This document shows, piece by piece, positions 11,664 to 25,239 of a stretch of DNA of 64,000 nucleotides. Position 1 is the first letter of the stretch; each line of letters opens with the position of its first letter. A model generated the notes under the pieces. It was not told the DNA's origin. It saw only the letters and a list, made by a program, of their open reading frames with translations, and searched no databases. The stretch is from Gymnothorax reevesii (taxonomy: Eukaryota; Chordata; Actinopteri; Anguilliformes; Muraenidae): positions 72,379,367 to 72,443,366 of the forward strand of contig CM056580.1 of the NCBI GenBank assembly GCA_029721435.1, written 5' to 3'. Made by a program: the position numbers and the translations under genes.

Positions 11664-12295
11664 ACTGAGGTCATGTACACACGTAGCCGGGTATTTTTAA
11701 AAACTAATATTTTTCCCCCCCTCCGTTTATAAAAAAAAATTTATCCACACGACCCAGTCTCCGAAAAAAATTCCTTCCACACATAACCGAACATTTGTGT
11801 TTTCAATAAGCCTCCAAATCTGTAGGTGGCATTACTTTCCGACCCAATCACATCAGAATAGCCCTCTGTTGGCGTCACATGGACAGCAATGTTGTCCGTC
11901 GCCTGTGCTCTTGGAGCAGTAGTTGGGCTTCTAAAATTAAACATGTATAAAGCGCCTGCACCATAATTAACGCTATCACAGCTTTCAAGGCACTACTCCG
12001 ATCCATTACTCTTTGTCCATGCTTCTGCTCTGGCTTCTGCAGTAAACAAAGGTCGCACGTTTGACGTCAGAGCAGATTTGTTGTCATTTTGACGCAGGTT
12101 GTGACGTTCGAAAACCCAAAACTCCGGCTTCTCTGTCTACACGCAAATGCATAAACGGAGTTTTCAAAAATCTTCACTTTGCCCGGAGTTTTTTTAAACA
12201 TTCGTTTTTGATGCGATGTCATGTGGATGACAGGTTAAAACGTAGGAAAATATCTTCGATTTAGTAGATAACCGGCTACGTGTGGACAAGGTCTG
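11664..12295. mobile_element. hAT-type MITE
   Basis: The left tip region TGTACACACGTAGCCGGGTA (11674) and the inverse of the right tip, CAGACCTTGTCCACACGTAGCC (right end at 12295; tip CAGAC), form inverted repeats. The interior has the paired AACGGAGTTTT...CCGGAGTTTTT blocks (12155-12200) that I associate with a common fish hAT MITE. A clear 8-bp target duplication is not visible. Confidence 0.6.
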
Positions 12296-13394
12296 AAAAT
12301 AGCAGAAAAAATTGCTGGTTTGGAGAGTGAATATTTCTTGATTGTCTATGATGGATTAGTTTGCATTGATATCATTTTAAGCCTTTACAAAATTTCAATT
12401 TAAAAGCATTATGAGACATTCATATATTTCACAGCACATGATAAACAATTGTGTTATGCCAGCCAAAAAAGGATTGAAAGTACCGTACGTTCTTCAGGCA
12501 TCACTGCATTTAATAGGCATGTTTTTTTTTTTTTTTTCTCATAGCAGTACTGAAACTAATCTGCAAAGCATTCCATCATAAATTCAATAAAGTATACATG
12601 AAAATATGAATCTCCCCACATTCATTTTAAATATAAAACTTTGCATTATGTATTTATGGTGTTTTATTCAGACATGCAAAATTAAGGATTTTTTAAATCT
12701 CACTTTTGTTAAAACTTAAGACTACTCGGCAGTTTGGCATTTGAAGGAATTCAGTCTAATGCATTTTAAAAGCAATGAGAAAAAGTGGTATTTTGCACTG
12801 CCTCCTCTCTTGCCTTAAAAATAAACTTGTAATGTTTTAGATTTGATATCTATCACAGCATCACAACACCATACCACCCTGATTATACCATGCTGAGAAA
12901 ATGGGACTATATTCAATATATAAAACACTATTTCTGAAAAAAAGGATGATTTTGAAATCAACTTTTACCTGCATTATGGAAACCAGTGCAAATACAAGTT
13001 ATATCATGTTTTTTCTTCCCTATATTATTTATTATTATTTTTTAAATACACAAATAAACACTCATGCCAAATCAACACATCCCAGAAGGTTGGGACTGAG
13101 CACTCTATCATTGTATATCATCTTTCCTTTTACTCCAATTAACCCTTTGAGCAACCGAGTTCACCAATTGTTCCAGTGTTGAAGGCTTTTTTTTCCAATT
13201 TTTCCTTGATCTTCACCTTCTCAGACATCCAGGGTCTTTATTGTCATAATTTGCACTTCTAAAAGCTCAGCATATTTTCAAATATGAGATAGAGATAGCT
13301 CTGGTCTGCAGGAAGGCCAAGCTAGCAGCCACACTCTGCAATTTAGGAAGCCAAGTTGTTGTAACACATTTGGCTTGTGGTTGTCTTAGTTGCA
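12296..13394. other. No recognisable gene
   Basis: AT-rich, with a T run at 12522-12538. The 93-codon plus frame at 12901 has no identifiable content. Confidence 0.45.
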
Positions 13395-13780
13395 CTACGC
13401 AAGGTGTCCCTGAAAAGACATTATTTAGAAGACAGTATATGTTGCTTCAAAATACATTCCATGAATATTTTCACAATAATTCATTTTGTTGAGGAAGAAA
13501 TTTCTGAAATCCTTACAAGAGTCTACATGAAAATCAATTACAAACAGTTAAAGTAACTTTTTTTTTTCATTTTGCAAAGTGGACATCCTTGACCAGTTGT
13601 TGCATTTGTAAATAACTGGCCCATTTGGGAATGCTTATTTTTTATCCAAGCATCTGTTCCAACACCTGCTTTTTTTTTTTTTTTAGTATTACAACATTTT
13701 CTGATTGTTATATTTCCCAGTCCCAACTTTTAAAGAAAATGTTACAAGCATTAAATACAAAATATTTTGTCATAGACTAT
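13395..13780 (-). mobile_element. Tc1-like element fragment (AACCCCAATTC family)
   Basis: The segment 13401-13460 (GTGTCCCTGAAAAGACATT then GTTGCTTCAAAATAC) is the inverse of the transposase part found at about 20600-20640 in the better copy at 18600-21169, and CCCAGTCCCAACTTTTAAAG near 13718 resembles the inner part of that family's terminal repeat. The interior is too decayed to give a frame. Confidence 0.5.
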
Positions 13781-14060
13781 TTTCAATTTGTTACAGGTCA
13801 TAGATGATTAGATTTACAAATATACACTTTGTTATTTTATCTCAAAGTTGCAAAGTACCCCACATTTTTAAGATATAGGGATTATAATGTTTTCGTACGT
13901 ATTGCATACAAGCTTAAAATTATGCTATGCCAGAAATTATATGAAAATACAGTATTGTTTTCAGCTACCTCATAAAGTTCCAGCATGGCACCAAAATTGC
14001 AGCATTATGAAGAACTCACTAATGCCCACAGCAGTGTGCAGTATACATTACTGGAAAAAA

Positions 14061-14105
14061 AATTATTATTATTATTATTATTACTATTATTATTATTATT
14101 ATTAT
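14061..14105. repeat. (ATT)n microsatellite
   Basis: About 15 units of ATT with one C interruption (ACT near 14083). Confidence 0.95.
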
Positions 14106-15857
14106 ATTTTCTTTCTGGCTACTGTGGCTACAAAAAAATGAGTTTGATATCAGAAACCTTTCTTTCCATGGAGAACAGTGACTCACAGTCTACCCAAAGT
14201 CTGACCGCTACTATTCAGATTAATGAAATTTACTTAACGTAAGCCTGCTTTCATGGACGATTTGATTCCCTGGTTGTGAGAAGGCTCTTGTGATATGATG
14301 GAAGAATGAATCATTTTCATATTCTTTTGTTCCCTAAAAATAATATTTAATTTTATGACAGAGCTGGCCCAAGCCTTTACAGGACCCCCACTACAAATAC
14401 TGCCAATTGTCAAAGCTGGCTCATTCACGCACCCATTATTCATTTTATTTACAGTGTTGCATAAATCCCACCAAAGTCATCTGGAATGTTTTACAGTTCT
14501 GTTGTTTTTAAAGCAAGCTCACATCATCTATACCTAGCACACGAAATCATAATAACAGTGCAATATTTGACCAAAATATTGACTTTTTTTTTTTTTTTTT
14601 TAAGATTTTTTTGTTGGGATTTTCTCCTTTATTTGATAGTTCTACTGTGGAGAGTGACAGGAAGGTAAGGGAGAAAAATGGGGGAAGACACTCGAAAATT
14701 GACATTTTTAATAATGTTCTACTGTTATCAATATCACATTTATGGAACAGAGTCTTCCATAATTTTTTTTTTTTTTTGGAAAAGAATAGAAAATTAAGCC
14801 ATGACAATAGTGGAATATTTCAAAACTTTGTTGCATAATTTTCAAAAATTGAAATTCAAGTAACCAAATCCTAACAAGGAATGGAGTCATTTGACAAAGA
14901 GTTATTTGACAAAGAGTAAACAATAATTCTAAAATGGTAATGATAAAAGCCCATTGAAGTCCAAAGTAAAAAAAAAAAAAAAGAAGGAAATATGCATTTC
15001 CAGATTGTGCACAAGTGTGCCTTCTGTACTCAATATCTGCATAGCCTGTACTGTTACATGTACTACCTCTTATTTTCTTCAATGTGCTCAGCTAATCATA
15101 CATACAGAAGTGAGGGCATTGAGAGAGAGTAGGAAGAGTAAGATATTATTGATAATATTCAAATATGAGTAGATTGAGTGTTTTTGAAAAGTATTTTGTA
15201 ATTTTTATGGAGTAATTACAAATTAAATTTGAGAAATTTTCACATTTGTTCCCTGTGGCGTAAAACCAGTTCATCATGCTCATCTGAGAGAGCAGCTAGA
15301 AAAGTAATTCTTGTTTCTCGCTGCTAATGTCATTCAAAGTGCCAATGAACAAACATCAGTAATGTTGACAGGTAATCATGACAAATCTGCCATCATTCTC
15401 AGTCAGTTGAGTCAAATCTTCAGAATATCGGCTATAGCTAAAATTCAGTTTTCCGTATGATATACCTGTCATCTACTCAGCATGTAAGGTAGAGGGATAA
15501 GTAGCAGAAGTAAACGGAAGTCGTCATACACACCAGCATATTTCGGAATGTAATCAGCACCATTTTGTGCACGTAGCCAATTACAGATGGGGCACCTATT
15601 TGTTCATTGCAGTTTTTGGCATGGCTTGGAATGTCTTTAAGCTATTCACGATCTGTGGTCGGAACAAACTGAGGTATAACTGGCATTAATAGCATTACAC
15701 AAAATAAGATAGCATAGGCATGAATTTGGGTACGGATGGTTGAGACATGTTTGGAGAAACTTTCAGACATGGCAAGAATATTCCAACTGGTGGTGCAAGC
15801 GAGTACTTGAGTACTCATCGTATGAATCTTTACGGCTAACAAGAAATTGAAATAGAT

Positions 15858-15980
15858 GATCTTACATGAGTGGGTGTGTCATATGAACGTTATGAAACGA
15901 GTTGAGTAAATTTTGCGATACCCAAAATTTTCTCAACAAGTTTCACAACTTTCATATGACACGACTAAGAGTATAAGATT
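15858..15980. repeat. 123-bp snap-back hairpin
   Basis: The arm running from ATCTTACATGAGTGGG through GTGTCATATGAACGTTATGA to AAATTTTG (ending about 15915) is mirrored by CAAAATTTTCTCAACAAG through TTTCATATGACACG to TATAAGAT (about 15923-15980). The loop is about 7 nt (CGATACC). Pairing is close to complete over about 55 bp. It may be a tiny MITE or a transcribed hairpin. Confidence 0.7.
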
Positions 15981-18950
15981 CTGTTTATCACACAACTGAA
16001 TTGCAAAATTTCATAGAAAGCAAACATAATTTCCATTGGCACCTGCTGATTTCCATTATGTTAGCACTGAGCTAACTAATTCACGATCATACTTTGTCAG
16101 TTACTGAGTCATAGACATTTGCGTTTGAACTTGTCATGGTTTTTAAGTTCACAGCCAACAGAGTAGCTAGCTGACAGAGTAGCTAGGCCGATGTGTGTCA
16201 TTTAATAAGCAATCATGCTTGTTGTTTAATTTGTTTCAAACTGTTCTACCCCAACTCCTGGTAATGCTGGCATTACGGGATTTTCAGTTGAGTGCCATAA
16301 GATAGAAGCCTCTCACCTTTTACACGAGGGAATGCGACACGTCCCTATTTGAGATTGCCTAATTAACTATCAAACTAATTTTTTACTGAATTACCCAAAC
16401 CAATACAAAAGCCTTACAATGATTAAGACTGAAAACACTGAAGATGTACATGTAATACATTAATTATTCTAATGATGGCAATTATGCATGCAATTAATTA
16501 ATCCAAAACTTTCTCTGAATTCCATCCCCCTTTCAGCATGTCCACATTTGAAATGGAAACATCCTTGCGTTGTACATCAGTGCAGAATGGAGTCACTAGT
16601 AAGTCTAACTACTTTGTGGCATTTTATAAGCTACAGGGTATCATCATCCTGAAAAATAATCTATAAAAATCCTTAGACAAATCCTCAATTCTAAAAAAAG
16701 TTATTCAGTGAATTACATTGAATTAGTTGATTCAATTAAAAAAAAAAAAACTAACTTTATATAGAGTGTAGCTTCTCAGTTTTTTGCAATACAAATATGA
16801 ACAGGCTGCAAGCTAATCCAACAACAACAACAACTGGAAAGTAGCGATTTAACGTAGTGAAAACTTCCACTGTGAATTGAAATCTCTTTAAAATATGAAT
16901 TGAAGTGGAATATTTCATTAGATGAAAATACTTTGCAGATTTTGGAGATGAGTACATCTACCTTTTTTCAAAAAAATTTTGCTTATTGAATTTAGACAAC
17001 ACTCTCGAGTAAATGTAAATGATTGGATCATGAAAGCCAGAAACAATACTACACAGCCATCACTGGAATCTAATTATTCAAAAAGTAGAAGATAAACATT
17101 AGTATCGCCTAACCTTTGTCTGCAACTGTGCAGAAATATTGGGGTTAAGCAGAAAAACCTGGTTTTAAAAGAATGAATACAAGCAACAGGAAAAGCTGAA
17201 ACATTCTAATGCTGATTGAGAATTTGATTGTCAATGTCATGAATGAAGCATTGTATGATTCAGTACAGCTCTAATTTCACAATAGACTTATAAATTATGC
17301 AGTAGACATCAGCTCAATGCAGCCCGCATTGATTCCAATATGGAACTTTTGAATGCTGGACCGCATTTAAAAAAAAAAAAAACAAAGTGGTTAATTGACG
17401 ACCAATTTCGGATCAATGGGGAAAACGTTTAAAACGCAGAATCCTACATTGAGCATGCTCCAGTCCAGTGTTAGCACCTCCACAGCTAGTGGCTTTGTCC
17501 CGTTTATCTTGGCAGTAGAAGTTTGACTGACGGGGTTTTGAAAGAACAATACCGCGCATAAAGATGCTTGATAGGGTGGCTTCTGAATTGGCTAGCTATC
17601 ATAGCTATATTCCTTCTCAATTGGTCCAAATGTCGGCTCTATTAGATCAGAGCGGGTTTTAGGAGTGCTCAGAGGTGATTTGCACCTTTCTGTAAAGGCT
17701 GCAGCAAGTGAACAAATTTCAAAAATTTGCTGATAATCAAGTAGTTAATGGCCAGTGCTGGAAACATGGGGGGTGCAGTTGCACTCGGGCATGCATTTGT
17801 TGGGGTCCTGTTGACAAGAGAACATGACTGTGGTGAAAAGGATCACTGTGGCAGTCTAAATTAAAAGAATATTTTGTTTTATTGGCAACAATGTTAATAT
17901 GAAACTTGTTTTACTTAGGTTTATAAAAAGCTCTAAAGCCAAACAAATCTCTCATTATTTCCTAATGTTACTAACATCCAAAATATTGGATCAGTCTATG
18001 TTTAATACTAATGTAATACATAATGGCCTGCATTAGACCAACATAATGAAATTGTTTTATTGAAATTGATGGTGATTAGTTTTCATATTTTGTTAATATT
18101 ATGGAAATGTCCTTCCTCATGCATTCCTTTGGTGGAGATTTATGGGAAATATATATGATAAACAAATGTCTAAGTTAGCTATTCTGATTAGCTAGCAAGC
18201 CTTTCTTAGAGGGTTTACTGAAAAGGCAGGCATCACAGGGCAAACACAAGGAAAAAAGCAAAAAAAATGAAAGTAGAGAGGGAAAGGAGGTGAGGATAAA
18301 ACTGCTTCAATTTGTGCTACAGAATTGAACTTGAAAAACTGATAGAGTTACCCTAGCTAGTCAGTTAATGAACTTGCTACCAAGACAGACTCCTTTCCTA
18401 ATCTTACCCTAACGTCAGACATTTTTTACATGCCACTGGTTTATATTTCCGAGCCAAATCATTTTGCCTTTTCAATAATAGCACCCATTTCCCGTAGAAA
18501 GTGGATACTGAACTTTGTGTGGCTGGCATCAGACTGTAGCTACATCACTAGCAAAGTAGCTAATTAATCACTGCATAATGACAGAGAGGCTAGCGAATAC
18601 AACCCCAATTCTGAAATAGTTGGGACGAAGTGTAAATTATGAATAAAATCAAAATGGAATGACTTTCAGATCACATGAGCCAATATGTTATTTATAATAG
18701 AACATAGGTAACACTTCAAATGTTGAAACTGAGATTTTTATCCACAAAATTAGCTTATTTCAAATTTTATGGCCTCAACAGGTCTCAAAAAAGTTGGGAC
18801 GCAGGCAAAAAAAGGGCTTTTGCAATTGATATAAAAGAGAATCAGCTGAAAGAACATTTAGCAAGTAATTAAGTTAACTGGCGTCAGGTGTGTAACATGA
18901 TTGGCTATAAAAGGGATGTCTTAGAGAGGCTGAGTCTCTCAGAAGTAAAG

Positions 18951-20952
18951 ATGGCCAGAGACTCTCCAACCTGTGAAGGCTTGCCTAAAAAATTGTGGAA
19001 TACTTGAAAGAACAATGTTCCTCAACATCAAATTGCAAAGGCTTTGAATGCGTCATCATCGACAGTGCCTAACATCATCAAACGATTCAGAGAAACTGGA
19101 AAAATCTCTGAGCATAAAGGATAAAGCCAAAAACCTTAACTGGATGCCCATGATCTTCGGACCCTCAGATGCCACTGCATCACTCACCACCATGATTCTT
19201 TCATTGACATTACTAAATGGGCCCAGGAATACTTCAAGAAACCACTGTCAGTAAACACAGTCTGCTAAAACTCTACCATACAAAAAGAAAGCCATTGCTG
19301 AGCATGATCCTGAAGTGCCTGTGACGTACAGTTCAGGAACCACACACGAGAGACAGAAATCCAAAAAACACGAATGCCTTTATTGGAGTCCGAGTCAAAG
19401 CCAGAAAACACAGGAATTGCCAAGCCACAATACGAAATCCAAAAACAGTATCGACTAGACAGGCCGGGGTCAGAACCAGTAAGACAGATGGGCAGATGTA
19501 CAAAAACGATAGGCAAAAAGTCGTAGTCAATGGGTAAAGCCAATGGTCATACACAGGGCATCCAAACACAGAACTCGTGGTCATACAAAAATAGGTCAAA
19601 ATCCAGTACAAAAAGGGCAGTGGCAAGAATCAGGGTCGACTATCCAGTAGAAGAGAAACAATAATTAAAGGCATACAAGGAGCTCGGCACAATGAAATAT
19701 TGATCAGCGTTCTGACAAGAGCGAGAAACGAAATACGGACAGGAATCACACAAACAACCTATGACATTTAAATAGCTCCGGCCCAGGAGTTCTACGTGCA
19801 CAGATAACAAGAGCAGGAAAGTAATTAAGCACGTGCGAGAGATTCTCGCTGAACATAGGGAGAGGCCGGTGGACAGCAAAAGGGGCGGAGAATACAACAG
19901 GGCGACTGCGAAGAGGGAATTAGTCTATAAGTAGCGGTGCGGTTTTACAACTTAAACTAGAGTGCTCATTAGTAATTTAGTAATCGAATCTATATATACA
20001 TGGTTAGTTGTGTTAGTATACTATAATACAAATGTTAGTCTCGTTAGTAATCAGAACAGAAGGGTGAAGGGAGAAAACGAGATACGAAGAAATGTTTTAA
20101 ACACCAGACTGCCTTTAAAGCACCCGAAGTCAGTGAGCACGCAGACAGGGAAGACGGACTGAACCAACTAGATCACAAGACAGGGGAGACAAGTGCAATG
20201 GAACTGAAACATGGAATGAACCAAAAACCAGAATATTAAAAAACCAAAAAGAACAAATAAAAGACAATAATCATGACATAAAACCAGCACATAAAACATG
20301 ATCAAAACTCAGAATCATGATAGTGCCACCATGTTCTGTGGGCCAAGGCTCATTTAAAATGGACTGTAGCAAAGTGGCAAAGTGTCCTGTGGTCAGACGA
20401 GTCCAAGTTTGACATTCTTGTTGGAAATCATAGGCGTCTTGTCCTCTGGGCTAAAGAGGAGAAAGACCACCCCTCCTGTTATCAGCGATCAGTTGAAAAG
20501 CCAGCATTTCTGATGGTATGGGGATGCATTAGTGCATATGGTGTGGGACACTGTTTTAAAAAGCACCATGAATGCTAAAAGGTGTATTAAGGCTTTAGAG
20601 CAACATAAATTCCCCACCAGACATCTATTCCAGGGAAGGCCTTGTGTATTTCTGCAGGACAATGCAAAACCACATAGTGCAGCTATTACAACATCATAGC
20701 TTTGTTGCAGAAGAGTCCATGAGCTGAACTGGCCTGCCTGCAGTCCTGATCATTCACCAATTGAGAACATTTGGCACATAATTAAACAAAAAGTCCGTCA
20801 AAGGAAAGCCAAAACTCTCCAGCAGCTGGAAACCAGTATTAAACAAGAGTAGGATCAAATTCCAATGACTAAACTCAAGAAACGTGTCTCCTCAATGCCC
20901 AGACACCTCCACTCGGTGTTTAAAAAAAGAGGGGATGCTACACCATGGTAAA
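18951..20952 (+). pseudogene. Tc1-like transposase, split and decayed
   Basis: Before the LTR, a helix-turn-helix region is readable near 19000-19115 (NVPQHQIAKALNASSSTV, then IIKRFRETGKIS), the DNA-binding half of a Tc1 transposase. After the LTR, near 20345-20540, come [17 protein letters not shown] and [11 protein letters not shown], which carry the second-half signature with a catalytic D in SDESKF. Stops appear soon after (around 20560-20720), including within the remainder of the DDE domain. The frame is also cut by the 1003-bp solo LTR at 19320. A cut-and-paste enzyme in its family; clearly dead here. The A-R-D-S-P start is preceded by a plausible ATG near 18951. Confidence 0.8.
19320..20322 (-). 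repeat. Solo LTR, 1003 bp, TSD GTGCC
   Basis: The insert begins TGTGACGTACAG (19320) and ends AATCATGATA (20322), and is flanked by GTGCC at 19315-19319 and 20323-20327. Read on the minus strand it starts TATCATGATTCTGAG (expected TGTC), has an AATAAA signal (plus-strand TTTATT, 19379-19384) about 65 bp from its end, and finishes GTACGTCACA. No internal genes are present, so two LTRs have recombined to one. The LTR family was not identified; its style is that of fish gypsy-type elements. Confidence 0.8.
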
Positions 20953-21171
20953 CAGGCCACTGTCCCAACTTCTGAGACCTGTAGCAGCCAGAAAATTTGA
21001 GATGAGCTCATTTTGTGGATAACATTGTAAAATTTCTCAGTTTCAACATTTGCTATGTTATCTCCGTTCTATTGTGAATAAAATACTGGCTAGTGTGATT
21101 TGAAAGACATTGCATTTTGATTTTACTCTAAATTTACACTTTGTCCCTACAATTTCAGAATTGGGGTTGTA

Positions 21172-24100
21172 ATACGACATACTGCGGTGTAATTTAGTAA
21201 TAAGTTGTGAAAAGTTTTCAATTGTTCAACATTAAGGTTTATGTTAATGACATTTATAATGGTTGTTAACTTGCATTCAAAAATCAGATCAAAAGTATTT
21301 TGATAAAAAATAGAAAAAGGACTGGTATTATATGGTATTAATTTAGAAAATTTACCTCTTAGTATTTTTTTTTTTTTTAAATCAAAGAAACACTCATCAG
21401 GATAATATTTACACTAAAAAAGCAGCATTTGCCTTCAAATTATTCCATTTTTTTTTCTGGCTCATATGCAAAGTGTGCTCTGATTTCATTTGTCTTGACC
21501 AACTCTCACATTAAACCTATGCCATTGTGAGATGGCACAGGCTAAGTTCCGTGTCAGCAGACTTCATAGAAGCAATGTTTCATTTTTATGTTTCTCAGAG
21601 GCCACCTGTGGGCTATTGGGCCCTAAGCAACTGCTTAATTCACTTTTATCTCAGATAGATAGATGTCCCTTTGATAGATGTCCTGTTATGCCTAGTTTCA
21701 AAGGGTATCCAGAGGGATCAATTGTGATCCTGGTCGTGAGAATTTAATCAGATTTAATAAAATAATGATTATAATAGATTTCTTGAAAAAATATGGTTCT
21801 GTGCATTTAAACCGCAAAAATGCTGTTTAGGCCTTATATTCTGTGAAGGCCAAATGTAAATGCCTAGGAGGAAATGTAAACACTGAATATTTATTATTCT
21901 TTACAATGCAGTTTGCCTTATTTTATTCCTCTGTATGATTGCTGCAGAAAAACAATGATGGAAATGATGGAGTGATGTCACAAAAACAGGTGCCGAAAAT
22001 GTACCTGCCCAACATTTATTGGCTCAACCCCTGACAAGATTTCACGATAATGCTTGAACTGCTGTTCACAATAATGACTGCAGCTGTTGGTGGAGAGGAG
22101 TACCTTTAATTTTTTTTTTTTTTTTTACCTGTGTTGTCACTTCAAAGTCTTTTCTGCTGTCTGTACAGAGATGATGATCAATAAATTCATTGATCTCTCA
22201 CTCTCACCGCACTTCCAGTCAGAATTGTAGTTTCATTTTTATGTTGCAGTCATTAATTTACCCAAGATTTACTTTTTTCTTAATTTATCATTTTTTTTAA
22301 AAGGGTTTGTGTTCTCATAGTCTTATTTCAAGTACATTAAAAAATGTACTGAATGCATTTATAGTCTCGGAACCGTTGAAAATGAAGAACAGACGACACA
22401 GCGACTCAGAACAGACCTTCCGCTCACTTTCAGTAACAGTTCCACCATAGCACCCTCAAGCCTCTAGAGTAATAAATTGAATGGCCAGAAACTGACACAG
22501 TTGTATTGAGCTGTTTTTATTTATTTATTTTTTGTTTAATGAAGATGGTTCTGGCACATTGGTGTGTCTTTATGAACCAAGTATCTCGAATTGCATTGCA
22601 AGGCTCCTGTTGGCAATCTAAACTGCCCAAAATGCATGCTGAGGCCATATCTGTGCACAGTATAAAAACATGTCACATGGGAGGGAGGATCAGACCAAGC
22701 TGCCAGAATTGCTTCCTGGAATTCTTCCTCCAAAAAATACACACCTTCAGAACTCACCAACAAGAGACAAGGACTGATGACAGCCGCCTAGCTTATCTGA
22801 CTACACTAGAAAAAGTGAAGTGAGAGGCAAGGATGCTCACTGTACAATGTGCCTACTCTCGAGTTATCAAATTCCGACCTTTCAGGAAATGTTTCTGTTG
22901 TTTTTGTGTGCGTGTTTTTTTTTTTCCCCCATCTGTCATGTATAAGCATGATGCCTAAGACACAGTCCAAGGGTGCAAGAGCTGACAAGCGTCTGCTTTA
23001 GCGTAGCTACGAGGGCAGTCAGGCATTAACTTAATTCTCACTGATGTGTGGGAGAGGGAGTTCTTTCATGAGGCGGAGGGAAATCTGACTTACATGACTG
23101 AAGCTGAGATTTGAAAATTCCAAGCTGTCTGATTCTATTTGGTCGTATAGCCTCACATCAAAAATACAAGTCTTTTTCTCAGAAAAAAAAAAAAAAGAAG
23201 TGAAACATGAAAGTTTTTGCTGTTCTGCTGAAGTATTATCTGTGTATTACCTCCACTGGATATCTTGGCCACAGTTTTTTAATCATGGAATTGTGTGTGT
23301 GCGTTGATTGTCTTTAACCAAACAGTGTACGTAAACAGTGTGGTTTGTCTCTGTGATAAATGGAGGCTTCTAACATAAACAAAGACAATCATGCACAAAC
23401 TGTGCTGTGATGGGGTGAGAAAAACTGACAAAGGAATGAAAGGCTTTGGACACCGCATGTTATTGCGATTGTGGCAGAACACCACAGGAGGATGTACTGA
23501 AATTGTATATTATAGATAAATCTTACAGTCTGTGTTGTGGCATAAGTATTGGCAGTGACTCTAGCCCTATGGGGCATTGAATCATACATAAATTTAACAT
23601 GCATTGAAACTATGCTATGTGGAAAAAAAATATCCCAACACTGTAACAATGTTAACATCACCCACCTTTGTAGATCGCAGTAAGATTAAGATATGCTAAT
23701 GTTGTGCTTGTTTCTTTATCAATAAAACTGCTTTCATTTGTATGGCTGCCTGCTTCTTTGTTTTAGTTGTTTTAGAAATGGGTTCACTTCTCATTCATAC
23801 TATGCCACTCCTTTGAAGTAGTTTAGCTTATGTAGGAGTATTATGAATCCATTTGCACCCTCAGGAATACACACTAACTATTTCCGGATGTCCAGTTGTT
23901 ATATCAGCTGCAAGAGACCACCAAGTCGGAACTGCAGTTACTGAATCTTTTGCGTAATGTCTGAAGCTGGGCCAAATAACCCCTGCATAATTCGGAGCTT
24001 GTGAAGCACAGCTAAGGTAAGCAAAAAATACAATCTCAGCAGAGACATCACGCCAAACACCGCAAGGAACAAAAGAGTTCCTACTCTCTGCAGTCACAGA

Positions 24101-25090
24101 GGGGATTTGCAAATATCGTGGATAATCTGTCTGATGGCCAAGCTGGAGCAGAGAATGAGCCTTCAGACGTCACAAATGAGGAGAGAACCAGCTTAGATAG
24201 GGGACAGACCATCACTGATGAGGCTGCTCGTTTCAGATCAATGAAATACCACCCTGTCTTTCAGAGATTCTAAAATACAGCTGTCTGGCCAGCTTAAAGC
24301 CACAATTGTCCTTCCAAATGGAAAAGAGACCCTAAACAAGATGACACATTCCAATCCATCAATCTTCCAGAAAATAAAGCACAGAAGTGCCATCCAGAAT
24401 CTTCCTAGAGGCAGGAAAGGTACATTTGCTCCATCAGTTCTAAATATAGCATAAGGTTTGAAGACTGGAAATATTTTATGCCACCGCTGATTCTGTATAA
24501 AATTATACAAGCGAATCATTCATTTGTGAGATGCGCACCAAGTACTATGAGAACCATTAAAAATGTGGAACAAAGTTCTTTGCCTTTTTTTGTGGTTGAT
24601 TTAAGCTTGGAACTAATATATCAATATATCAATATACCAAGAGGCCTACTTATATCCTAAAGCAATGTCTTTCCAGGATAAGCCATTTGCAGGTTAACCA
24701 TTTACTTCTTTTTTGATAACTATCATATTACATTTTTCCACATCAGTGGATAGAGTATCCAATTTTCTTTTAAATTGATTCAATTAATTTGGCACGATAG
24801 AAATGGCATATTAAAATTTAGAAGCTGCTATGCATTCCTTTAGATGGCAAATTAACAATGCATCATCTAAATTTAGTCCTTAGTACGGTACAATTGCTTT
24901 TACTCCATAGGAGTAGGATGAACATGAGCCAGTCAGGGTACCCAGACTGAAAATCACAGCGAGACACACAGCTGGTTCTAAAGACATCAAAATTACCTGA
25001 CCCCCATGATTTTTCTGTAATGGCTATTTTTAATTATTGAGTCAATTCTTAAGAGGAAAAACAACCAGCAGACACTAAATGGGGCATATA
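21172..25090. other. No recognisable gene or element
   Basis: Mostly AT-rich host-like DNA with T/A runs (21366-21379, 22109-22127, 22915-22924, 23185-23199). Frames of 60-105 codons (for example 22506-22823) show no family features. Confidence 0.5.
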
Positions 25091-25187
25091 GTGGAGTTTA
25101 AAAGTATTAGTCTTCTTCCCAATTTCTTCTATTTTTGCATATTTGTCACACTTAAATATTTCAGATCATTAAACTATTGTTAACACT
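25091..25187 (+). mobile_element. Tc1-type MITE, left-end fragment
   Basis: The segment containing TTTGTCACACTTAAATATTT and CAGATCATTAAAC matches the left part of the MITE at 40216-40480 (TTTTCACACTTAAATGTTT, CAGATCATCAAA). The tip is degenerate (GTGGAGTTTAAAAGTATT) and the right end is missing. Confidence 0.6.
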
Positions 25188-25239
25188 AGATGACGAGAGC
25201 AATATGGTAACATAACAAACAAGCAATCCGAGATTTCTG

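Larger units (their letters stand above)
13781..18597. other. Long non-coding stretch with simple repeats
   Basis: No gene recognised in nearly 5 kb. It holds an (ATT)n run (14061-14105), several T and A runs (14583-14601, 14761-14777, 14969-14983, 16740-16750, 17368-17381) and the snap-back at 15858-15980. The poly-A/T clusters at 14.5-15.0 kb may be remnants of retroposon tails, but no body is visible. Confidence 0.5.
18600..21169 (+). mobile_element. Tc1-like transposon (AACCCCAATTC family) with solo LTR inside
   Basis: The terminal repeats CAACCCCAATTCTGAAAT (18600) and the inverse ATTTCAGAATTGGGGTTG (ending 21169) are flanked by TA (18598-18599 and 21170-21171). After removing the LTR and one duplicated target (1008 bp) the element is about 1.56 kb, the standard Tc1 length. 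It encodes a decayed transposase on the plus strand. Fragments of the same family occur at 13395-13780, 40483-40780 and 60940-61893. Confidence 0.9.

Noticed and set aside
13887..14242. Two overlapping plus-strand frames with Y- or L-runs
   Set aside because: They exist only because of the (ATT)n microsatellite.
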